Assembly (NCBI GenBank): GCA_002408065.1
Contig: DHQI01000043.1
Coordinates: forward strand, 1,183-24,372
DNA: 23,190 nt
Reading direction: 5' to 3'
Source: Bacteroidales bacterium UBA5342
GTDB lineage: Bacteria; Bacteroidota; Bacteroidia; Bacteroidales; UBA5342
Part shown: piece by piece, positions 6,366-14,200 of the stretch
How the letters are laid out: the number at the start of each line of letters is the position of its first letter
Position numbering within the stretch: position 1 is the first letter of the stretch
Position numbers and translations under genes: made by a program
The notes under the pieces: model-generated
Told to the model about the DNA's origin: nothing
The model's database searches: none
What the model saw: the letters and a program-made list of their open reading frames with translations, nothing else

Positions 6366-7361
6366 TTGCAACTACTTACCAACATACAGGATATTGACCG
6401 CTCTAAATGGGAGCATTTGCTTAAGGTCTCTCAGTATACGTCACCTTTTCAGACCCCTGGGTTTTATGACTTATATAATGAACTCGAAGGTCAAAAAGCT
6501 GATGTGTTTGTTGTTGAAGAGGAAGAGCGATTTCTTGCTTTAGTTGTAATTACCATTCAGCACGAAAAGGGGCTTAAGTCCTATTTTTCGCGTCGTGGTA
6601 TTATTTATGGCGGTTTGCTTTTACACCCGGAGGCCACGCAGCATCATATTAAGCTGTTGGCTGCTCATCTTGAAGAGGCTTACCATCATCAACTTATTTA
6701 TCTGGAAATCAGAAATAACTTTAATTACTCTGCATTTAAAAATGTATTACAACAGACAGGGTTTGACTACGTCCCTTGGTTAAATATTCAATTTGAAAAT
6801 ATTAGTGCAGAATCGTTTAGAAATGGATGGACTAAAACCCGGCAAAGACAGCTTAATAAAGCCTTGAAAAATGGTGTAAGCTGGCGTCCAGCAACCTCTA
6901 TGGATGATGTCAGGGCCTTTTATGTGATACTTTCCCGCCTTTACAAGTACAAGGTGAAGAAACCGCTACCTTCCTTAGATTTTTTTGAAAAACTTTATGA
7001 AAGCCCTTTTGCCCGCTGCTTAGTTGTAGAAAATGAGTCAGGTATTATTGGAGGCGTTATGTGTCCTTTTTATCCTGAAAAATCCTTGTATGAGTTCTAT
7101 ATTTGTGGCTTAGACCGGGATTGTCCGAGTCATCATCCCAGCATAGTAGCGATGTGGGCTATGGTAGAATATGCTGAGCAAAATAATATCCCAAATTTGG
7201 ATTTAATGGGAGCCGGACAAGTGGGGAAATCAAGTAGTATTCGCGAATTTAAGTCTAAATTTGGTGGGAAAATGGTAGAAAATGGTCGTTTCGTGATGGT
7301 TTTTAATCGCTTCCTGTACCGTTTAGGGGTATTTTATTTGTCGTTATTATCCCGCTTTTAG
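6366..7361 (+). CDS. FemAB/BioF2-like GNAT-fold acyltransferase
   Basis: This 331-residue protein has the double-GNAT layout of the FemAB/BioF2-like family, whose characterised members move amino acids from aminoacyl-tRNA to cell-wall precursors or transfer acyl groups in lipid or polysaccharide synthesis. The N-terminal half has the W...SPFQTPGFYDLY pattern (15-37). The C-terminal half has RLYKYKVKKPLP (191-202), GGVMCPF (229-235), YEFYICGLD, and the characteristic closing IREFKSKFGGK (292-302). No signal peptide or clear membrane span is seen. The TTG at 6366 is taken as the start because homology begins at once and the next in-frame ATG is far inside. It is a single gene with its own promoter element, convergent with the lnb-like gene. 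The substrate cannot be told from the sequence. Confidence 0.75.
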   Translation: MQLLTNIQDIDRSKWEHLLKVSQYTSPFQTPGFYDLYNELEGQKADVFVVEEEERFLALVVITIQHEKGLKSYFSRRGIIYGGLLLHPEATQHHIKLLAAHLEEAYHHQLIYLEIRNNFNYSAFKNVLQQTGFDYVPWLNIQFENISAESFRNGWTKTRQRQLNKALKNGVSWRPATSMDDVRAFYVILSRLYKYKVKKPLPSLDFFEKLYESPFARCLVVENESGIIGGVMCPFYPEKSLYEFYICGLDRDCPSHHPSIVAMWAMVEYAEQNNIPNLDLMGAGQVGKSSSIREFKSKFGGKMVENGRFVMVFNRFLYRLGVFYLSLLSRF

Positions 7362-7456
7362 GCTTTGTATACTATGATTGATTTGCATATGGCTTACTGA
7401 GATGGTAACGTGTATAAGGTTTACGACGTCTTTTTTAGTAAGTGGCTGTGGTATAG

Positions 7457-8590
7457 TTAAGTGGTTTTAATGTAACTTGTTATCACTAAACTGCTCAAAA
7501 TATAAATCAAACCGTAGTGCATATAAAAAGCACCGGCTATACCTAGAACAAGAAATAGAGCAATAATTATAGACCAAGCATTGAGATATTTTTGCCAGAA
7601 AGGTTTAGGCTGTTTTTTTGTCGCTAATACTCCAGCTATAATGAGCCAAAACGGGTTGATCCATATCAGGTTAATATTAGGCCATACCGTAGGGTGAATG
7701 GAAAAGAAGGCGATAAAAAATACCATGAGGCTGGCCAGCCCAGTGATGCTAAAGAGAATAATACGATAGATTCGGAGGCCCTTACGGGCTTTAAACCTGA
7801 AAAATATGGCTAGGGTTAACACCAAGCCCCAAATTATGTGGAAAAGAACTGTTTCGGTGTTACTGTGGATTTTTTGGCCTTGAATAAGGGTGTGATGATT
7901 GCAGACTAGGGGTGATCCGTCTGCTTTTTGTGCTTTGGCGAAACCGTTCATTAGTTTTTCCGGCAGGAAAATTTGCTCGCGGCAAGTGGTTTGCTTGTCT
8001 GCTTTGGAACCAAATACTACATCTATTCCCATCTGGGAGAAGGGCATTACGTGGTTGTATTCATGTAATAAGTCCCTGAATGATGCTTCCGGGCAATTAT
8101 TATTCCATACAATACCACCTTCCAATTCACGCTCAACGATGTCGTATACCCTTGTGGCGCAATTATCATACAGTACGTTGTAAAGGTATTTCCGGTTTTC
8201 CGGTCGGGCATTTCTTTCTAATGCTCTAAACAGTGTTTTGACCTCCTCTGGTGTGAGGTTCAGGTTTTGTTCTGTTACTGTTTCGCCACCGGCCTTGTAA
8301 CGACGGCTGAAGTTACGGTAACTTTCACGTCCCAGCAGGTAATAGTTATAACCACGGATAAAACGCATGATAAAATGCGGTTCGTCGAAACTGAACATGC
8401 CATAATTATAGACTAAATCTTTCTTTTGTTCAGCGTCGTGGAAACGAAGAGCTGTGTGTCCGTAGACTTTATAAACTTCCTTACCGGAACTGCAAGTCAG
8501 AACGCTGATTTTTGCCTTATCAGAAGGGGTATAGGCAATCGCTAGAGTGCATAGAAGCAATAATGAAGTCAAAAGGATACTACGGTGCAT
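7457..8590 (-). CDS. DUF4105 / Lnb-type membrane protein, probable lipoprotein N-acyltransferase
   Basis: The 377-residue protein has a signal peptide (1-19) and an extracytoplasmic DUF4105 domain (about 25-240). About five hydrophobic membrane segments follow (roughly 247-264, 274-297, 308-324, 339-357, 359-373). Conserved candidates for catalysis are H45 in VYGHTALRF and C144 in YDNCATR; NYGMFSFDEPHF and NLTPEEV are also family hallmarks. Lnb of Enterococcus, which has this domain, moves an acyl chain within the lipoprotein to the N-terminal cysteine, giving the lyso form. A Bacteroides homologue has, as I recall, been reported as the missing N-acyltransferase. It starts 3 bases after the lgt stop, so it is almost certainly co-translated with lgt, which supports this role. 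Function in this strain is inferred. Confidence 0.8.
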   Translation of the reverse strand: MHRSILLTSLLLLCTLAIAYTPSDKAKISVLTCSSGKEVYKVYGHTALRFHDAEQKKDLVYNYGMFSFDEPHFIMRFIRGYNYYLLGRESYRNFSRRYKAGGETVTEQNLNLTPEEVKTLFRALERNARPENRKYLYNVLYDNCATRVYDIVERELEGGIVWNNNCPEASFRDLLHEYNHVMPFSQMGIDVVFGSKADKQTTCREQIFLPEKLMNGFAKAQKADGSPLVCNHHTLIQGQKIHSNTETVLFHIIWGLVLTLAIFFRFKARKGLRIYRIILFSITGLASLMVFFIAFFSIHPTVWPNINLIWINPFWLIIAGVLATKKQPKPFWQKYLNAWSIIIALFLVLGIAGAFYMHYGLIYILSSLVITSYIKTT

Positions 8591-8593
8591 ATA

Positions 8594-9682
8594 CTACTTA
8601 TTATCATTTGTTTTTTGGGGTAAGAAAGAATAGACTATGCCGATGATACCAGCCAGTATGAATGGTATACTTAGCTTTTGTCCTTTGTTAAGCAGCATTC
8701 CAACTTCGGAGGCGACCTGGTTTTCTTTAATGATTTCGATAAAGAAACGTGAACCAAATACCATCACACACCACAGACCAAAGATAAGTCCTGTGCGTTT
8801 CAATCCGCCCCGGAAATAAACCAACATCAGAATAAAGAAAGTCACTAAATAGCAAGAGGCCTCATAAATATGTGTTGGGTGTTTAGGGATTACTGTTAGT
8901 GGGATGGTTGCTATGTAATGCCCTCCTTTACGATTGTAGGTGAAGTCGTTTTCATTTTCAATGTAAAGGTTGGGTGAGCTACCGTCTTGCGATTCACGAT
9001 ATTGGAGCAAGGGTTTGATGCGGTATTCCCCTAAAGTACGTGCATCTTGTTCGTTTTTAATGTATTTGTTGAATTCAATACGTAGTGTAGCTTGTTGCTT
9101 GCCGTCTTTGACTTCTTCTTTTGTAAAGTCGTAGTTATCTACATATTTTGCAATGTTTTCGTCATGTATGTAACGACCAAAATAACTGTCGCGTACATGT
9201 ACAAAGCCAAAGTCGCTGTCCGTCGGACGGCCATATATCTCACTGTTAGCCAGGTTTCCTAAGCGTATCAGAGCACCCGCTAATGCCACGACTAAAAGCA
9301 AACGGTCCAATGACCACATCATTGATTTTTGGGTCACTTTTCGTGAATAAATCCATAAGGCTACCAGAATGCCGATAGCGCCGCCATGGCTGGCCAGACC
9401 GCCTTGCCAAACCTTGAGTATCTCAATAGGATGACTCAGGTAATATTCGGGCTCATAGAATAAACAATGTCCTAAGCGGGCGCCAATTACGGTGCCGGCA
9501 AGTACATACATCAGCATAGAATCGAGCCATTCCAGTTTACTGCCTTCTTTGATGAAAACTTTTTTGAGCAGATAATAACCGATAGCAAAACCGCCGGCAA
9601 AAAGTAATCCGTAGTAACGTATTTTCAGAAAACCGATGGAAAAAATTTCAGGATCCCAGTCCCAGATGATGTAGTTCAGCAT
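8594..9682 (-). CDS. lgt: Prolipoprotein diacylglyceryl transferase
   Basis: Lgt is an inner-membrane enzyme that transfers diacylglycerol from phosphatidylglycerol to the lipobox cysteine of prolipoproteins. The 362-residue protein shows GARLGHCLFYEPEYY (67-81), HGGAIG (99-104), the Lgt signature IRLGNLANSEIYGRPTD (139-155, with R140, N143 and E148), HPTHIYEA (268-275), and SRFFIEIIKENQ (311-322). Several hydrophobic helices surround these. It is clearly longer than typical Lgt (near 280): a hydrophilic insert at about 161-262 separates the signature from HPTHIYEA. An in-frame TTG at 9691 would add three residues; the ATG at 9682 fits better with a start site just downstream of the TACATTTG element. 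It forms an operon with the lnb-like gene. Confidence 0.95.
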   Translation of the reverse strand: MLNYIIWDWDPEIFSIGFLKIRYYGLLFAGGFAIGYYLLKKVFIKEGSKLEWLDSMLMYVLAGTVIGARLGHCLFYEPEYYLSHPIEILKVWQGGLASHGGAIGILVALWIYSRKVTQKSMMWSLDRLLLVVALAGALIRLGNLANSEIYGRPTDSDFGFVHVRDSYFGRYIHDENIAKYVDNYDFTKEEVKDGKQQATLRIEFNKYIKNEQDARTLGEYRIKPLLQYRESQDGSSPNLYIENENDFTYNRKGGHYIATIPLTVIPKHPTHIYEASCYLVTFFILMLVYFRGGLKRTGLIFGLWCVMVFGSRFFIEIIKENQVASEVGMLLNKGQKLSIPFILAGIIGIVYSFLPQKTNDNK

Positions 9683-9703
9683 AGAATTCAATATTTATGA
9701 ATG

Positions 9704-9711
9704 CAAATGTA
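9704..9711 (-). promoter_or_regulatory. -7 promoter element of lgt
   Basis: On the minus strand this reads TACATTTG, a full match to TAnnTTTG, followed by C as is common. No TTTG is found at the -33 position. Transcription would begin about 15 bases upstream of the ATG at 9682. Confidence 0.55.
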
Positions 9712-9860
9712 AGTTTTTTTACCTCAGATTTTGCACCTTTAGCTGATTCATTTAGGGCTTTTATAAGTGCTTGTAGTAAGGGCATGTTTCATTCTGTTGT
9801 CCCTTTGTTTTATTCTGGCAATAATTGCTAGCTATTCTTTCAATAATTGCTTATTTAGTG

Positions 9861-9868
9861 TATTTTTG
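9861..9868 (+). promoter_or_regulatory. -7 promoter element of asd
   Basis: TATTTTTG matches TAnnTTTG. The -33 site 19 bases upstream is TTTC (9838-9841), one base off TTTG. It lies inside the longer asd reading frame that begins at 9825, which argues against that start and for ATG at 9900. Confidence 0.5.
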
Positions 9869-9899
9869 TCAGCCATTAAATTTACATAAAAATAAAATC

Positions 9900-10901
9900 A
9901 TGAAAGTAGCAATTGTAGGTGCCAGCGGAGCTGTTGGTCAGGAATTTTTGCGAGTGTTGGAGGAGCGTAATTTTCCTCTTGATGAGTTAGTCTTGTTTGG
10001 GAGTGCCCGCAGTGCAGGTCGTGCATATAAATTCAAAGGTGAAACACTCATCGTACAAGAGCTCAAACACAACGATGATTTTGAGGATGTAGATATTGCT
10101 TTGACCTCAGCAGGTGGTGCTACTTCTAAAGAATTTGCTGAAACCATCACTAAGCATGGGGCTATTATGATTGATAATTCCAGTGCCTTTCGTATGGATG
10201 AGGAAGTGCCATTGGTAGTGCCTGAAGTAAATGCTGCTGAGGCTTTAAATGCACCGCGCAATATTATTGCCAATCCTAACTGTACTACGATTCAGATGGT
10301 CGTGGTGTTGAAACCCATCGAAGAACTTTCGCACATCAAAAAAGTGCATGTTTCAACATACCAATCAGCAAGTGGAGCAGGTGCTCAGGGAATGGCTGAA
10401 CTCGAAGAGCAATTGAAGCAAATCGTTAATGGAGAGAAAATTGATGTGGCAGCTTTCAAATATCAGTTGGCGATGAACTTGATTCCTCAGGTGGATGTAT
10501 TTACAGATAATGGTTACACGAAAGAGGAGATGAAGATGTTTAATGAGACCAAAAAAATTATGGCTTCGGACATCGACGTAAGTGCTATGTGTGTGCGTGT
10601 GCCTGTCATGCGTAATCACTCTGAAGCCATCTGGTTAGAAACAGAAGATGAGCTTGATATCGAACAGGTAAAACAAGCTCTTTCTATTGCGGATGGTGTT
10701 ACTTTGCAAGATCATAATGATGCGGGTGAATATCCAATGCCGCTTTTCTCACAAGGCGAAGATGACGTTTTTGTAGGCCGTATCCGTAAAGATCTTACTA
10801 ATACCAAAGGTTTGACGCTGTGGTGTGTTGGAGATCAGATTAAAAAAGGAGCTGCACTAAATGCTGTACAGATAGCCGAGTTTCTGGTGAGCCAAAAATA
10901 A
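9900..10901 (+). CDS. asd: Aspartate-semialdehyde dehydrogenase
   Basis: The 333-residue cytoplasmic enzyme reduces aspartyl phosphate with NADPH to aspartate semialdehyde, feeding lysine/diaminopimelate, threonine and methionine synthesis. The start has the nucleotide-binding loop VAIVGASGAVGQEF (3-16). The catalytic cysteine is C128 in NPNCTT, the substrate-binding region includes STYQSASGAG (152-161), and the catalytic histidine is H240 in RVPVMRNHSEA. The length is normal. An in-frame ATG at 9825 would add 25 unrelated residues and include the likely promoter, so ATG at 9900 is chosen. It is transcribed alone and ends in a strong terminator. Confidence 0.96.
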   Translation: MKVAIVGASGAVGQEFLRVLEERNFPLDELVLFGSARSAGRAYKFKGETLIVQELKHNDDFEDVDIALTSAGGATSKEFAETITKHGAIMIDNSSAFRMDEEVPLVVPEVNAAEALNAPRNIIANPNCTTIQMVVVLKPIEELSHIKKVHVSTYQSASGAGAQGMAELEEQLKQIVNGEKIDVAAFKYQLAMNLIPQVDVFTDNGYTKEEMKMFNETKKIMASDIDVSAMCVRVPVMRNHSEAIWLETEDELDIEQVKQALSIADGVTLQDHNDAGEYPMPLFSQGEDDVFVGRIRKDLTNTKGLTLWCVGDQIKKGAALNAVQIAEFLVSQK

Positions 10902-10930
10902 GCTTCCAGTCTTAACATACGTTAATTTCA

Positions 10931-10971
10931 GCCCCCTTTCCAAGTTATTGCTTGGAAAGGGGGCTTTTTTT
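10931..10971 (+). terminator. Strong intrinsic terminator after asd
   Basis: A perfect 14-bp stem, GCCCCCTTTCCAAG (10931-10944) with CTTGGAAAGGGGGC (10951-10964), has a 6-base loop and is followed by seven T residues (10965-10971). It isolates asd from the adhesin operon. Confidence 0.95.
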
Positions 10972-10995
10972 GTTAGTATCAAGCGTTTTAATTCC

Positions 10996-11003
10996 TATCT
11001 TTG
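10996..11003 (+). promoter_or_regulatory. Candidate upstream promoter of the adhesin operon
   Basis: TATCTTTG matches TAnnTTTG. The nearest TTTG upstream (10969-10972, in the asd terminator tail) is 23 bases away, longer than the usual 19-21. It is a weaker candidate than the site at 11026-11055. Confidence 0.35.
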
Positions 11004-11025
11004 TTATACACAAAAAAGTTTTTAC

Positions 11026-11055
11026 TTGACATTTTTGTTAAGTTGAGTAACTTTG
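11026..11055 (+). promoter_or_regulatory. Candidate main promoter of the adhesin operon
   Basis: TTG at 11026-11028 (as CTTG) and TAACTTTG at 11048-11055 are spaced by 19 bases, close to the Bacteroidota consensus. Transcription would start near 11062 and leave a 5' leader of about 195 bases before the ATG at 11257. That leader contains a small hairpin CTGTT-GTGAT-AACAG (11174-11188) and a direct repeat AATACCTT (11110 and 11133). I recognise no known riboswitch in it. Confidence 0.55.
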
Positions 11056-11256
11056 ATATTATGTTTCCTGATTAAAAAAGCACCCTTTTCAACCAAGAAA
11101 ACCACAGGAAATACCTTCTTCCCGATACGATAATACCTTTTGAAAATTTACTTCAAGAGACGCGTTGCCTATGCTGTTGTGATAACAGTAGTATGAACAG
11201 ATATTATCATTATAAAATAAGAAAATCAATTATTAACTTAACCAAAAAATTAAATC

Positions 11257-14200
11257 ATGAAAAAGCTATTACTTATTTTAGTCTTGTGCGGAGTGGTAAG
11301 TGTAGTAGGAGCTGAAACAAATGTGTCTGGTACGATAGCGGTTGATAGTACCTTTACGATCGGTCAAAGCCCTTTTGTCGTTACCTCGTCTTTAACAGTT
11401 AACCCAGATGTTACACTGACAGTTGACTCGGGGGTTGTGGTGCAGTTTAACGATGGTACAAGCCTGGAGCTTAAAGGTACACTTGATGCCTATAAAGCCA
11501 CTTTTACATCGGTCAATAGCTCAGCTGAGCGTGGCGATTGGAATGGTATACGCGTAGGTTACTATGCCGATAGTGCCAAGTTAAACCTCAACTCTTCTTC
11601 TGTTCTTTTTGCTACCCGTATTTATATGGATCGGGGGATTGCAAATATTCAAAATTCTTATATTCAGAGTTGCTCTGAGTATGGGCTCTTGGTGGATGCT
11701 GGTGTTGATCTTAATCTTTCTTCGACAATTATTTCGGGTAATGCTAAGCCTATGAGGTTAAATGGTTGGCCCAATTTTACTTTGGATGCCAGTGTGGATT
11801 TCCAGGGAAATGATGTTGATAAGGTGGAGGTATACCCAAGTTATATAGCTTACGATTATAGTCTTCCGGGAATTAATGTGCCTTACTTTTTTTATTATGA
11901 TCTGAGTATTAAAAACAATTCTGTAGTTAGTGTTGCAGACGATAATGTATTGTTGTGTAGAGATGTAAATGTAGAGTCTGGGTCAACATTATTGCTTGGA
12001 TCTGAAGCTGTTTTGAAGTTTTCTGAGAATTACAATGGCCTTAATGTTTACGGAACTTTAACAGCCGTGGCAGACGCTGATGAGTTTATCTATTTTACGA
12101 GTGCAAAAGATGATAACTGGGGAGGTGATACCAACAATGATGCAGGTGCTACGGATCCTGCCAGTGAAAACTGGGAAGGTGTAAGGTTTTACAATAGCAC
12201 ATCATCAGCAAGTACTATGACGCGCTGTAAGGTACGCTTTGCTGGTTATAATGATCGTGGTGGTATAACACTAAGTAATTCGGATGCTACTATAGATGCT
12301 TGTGATATTGCCACTTGTTACATTGGCATTTATATCGGTGAAGCTTCTGATCCTAGTATAAGCAATACCATCATCGGATCCAGCGATATGACCCCTATAG
12401 CAATGGCTTTTGATGCTAATCCAACATTTGCAAATAACCAACTATCATTTAGTGATAATGCTTATGATGCGATAGGCCTTATTGGAGGTACAATGAAGAA
12501 AAGTGGTCATATTGTAAAACGTAATTTTACAGGGATAGATAATATCACATATCTAATATTGAGCAAGATAGTGGTTCCGGATACCATGACTTTAACGATT
12601 GATCCCGGCGTAGTCATCAAGGCAAGTACTTCATATTATGGTTCAAATAAGAATATAGTAGTAGAAGGAACACTGCTTGCTAATGGTACTTCAAGTGAAA
12701 AAATTGTGTTTACTTCCGCAAAAGATGATAATCATGGTAATCCGGGTGATACCAATAAAGATGGAACAACTGAAACCCCTTCAGTAGGTGATTTTGGTGC
12801 CATTGTGTTTACACCTACGAGTAGTTCTTCTTCTTCGCTTACACATAGTATAATAAAATATGCGCGTGGTAATCAATCGGAGTATTATTTTAATCAATAT
12901 GTGCAAGATGCTGCCGTGATTACAGTTAACGCCAGTCCAACTATCAGTGATAATTTGATAAAAGATATCTACCAAGGTATACGTTGTTATGAAGCTTCTA
13001 ATCCTGCCATTAATAACAATGAAGTTGTCAATGTTTCAAGTACGCCATTTGCCATTTCTCCATCTGCTGCACCTACCTTTTCAGGTAATAGTTTTACTAA
13101 TGCAGGAATAATGGCTCTTGGTTTATTGGGGGGTGATATGACACAGAGTGGTACACTGTCTAAAACTAATTTGGCAGGTTACAATAATATTTCTTATTCC
13201 TTATTATATCATTTAACGGTTAAGAATGGCAGTTATATGACCATAGATCCTGGTGTCGTTATTAAAGCCAATAATTCCAAATTGATTGTAGAAGGAGGGC
13301 TTAAAATAAATGGTACCCCGACAGAAAAAGTGATATTTACTTCAATTAAAGATGACAATGTAGGTAACCCCGCTGATGCTAATGGGGATGGTAATGCATC
13401 TTCGCCTTCGGCAGGAGATTGGTCAATGTTAAGGTTCGAAGATACCAGTGATGATGACAGTTGTTTCATTAATAATGCTGAGTTTAGATATGCTGGGAAA
13501 TACCAACCTTCGTATTATGCTTATTATTATTCCACCATTGAGATATCAAATGCTAACCCGACGATAAAAAATACCAGTATTGGACAGGGTTTACGTTTTG
13601 GGGTAAGAATTGAAGGTAATGCTGCTCCTGATTTAGACAATGTTTCTATTCAAAATATGGAATATGAACCTATAGGAATGTCTTTAACCTCAAATCCAAC
13701 ATTTTCCAATATGACTTTTGTGGCTAATAGGGCGAAGGGTTTGGCTATTATTGATGCTAATTTGTCAAGTGATGCGACTTTAATAAAAAGAGATGTGGCA
13801 GGGGTTCAGAACATTGCTTATGTGGTCAATGATAAGTTAACCATTAACCCGGATGCAGAATTTAGGATTAATCCCGGAGTTAACATTAAGTTTAGAAGGT
13901 CTTATGGTTATATCGAGATTCAAGGGGCTATGATTGCCGATGGTACTCCTGATGAGTCTATTGTATTTACTTCTATTAGAGATGATTCGCGTGGAGGGGA
14001 TACCAATAATGATGGTAATACTGCAGCACCGGAATTAGGAGATTGGCGAGGCCTGTACTTCAAATCAAGTGGACTTGATACCTTGAATGTACTAGATAAT
14101 GTTAGTGTACGTTATGGAGGACAGGATCAAGAATCTGTTTCATTCAATGCTTGTACCGGTAAGGTGTCAAATTCATCTATAGAACTTTCTAAAGGGTATG

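Noticed and set aside
9825..9899. Upstream ATG extending asd by 25 residues
   Set aside because: The extension is unrelated to the family and contains the likely promoter; the nucleotide-binding loop starts right after ATG at 9900.
11062..11256. Riboswitch in the adhesin leader
   Set aside because: No conserved core of a known riboswitch class was recognised; only a small hairpin and an octamer repeat are present.
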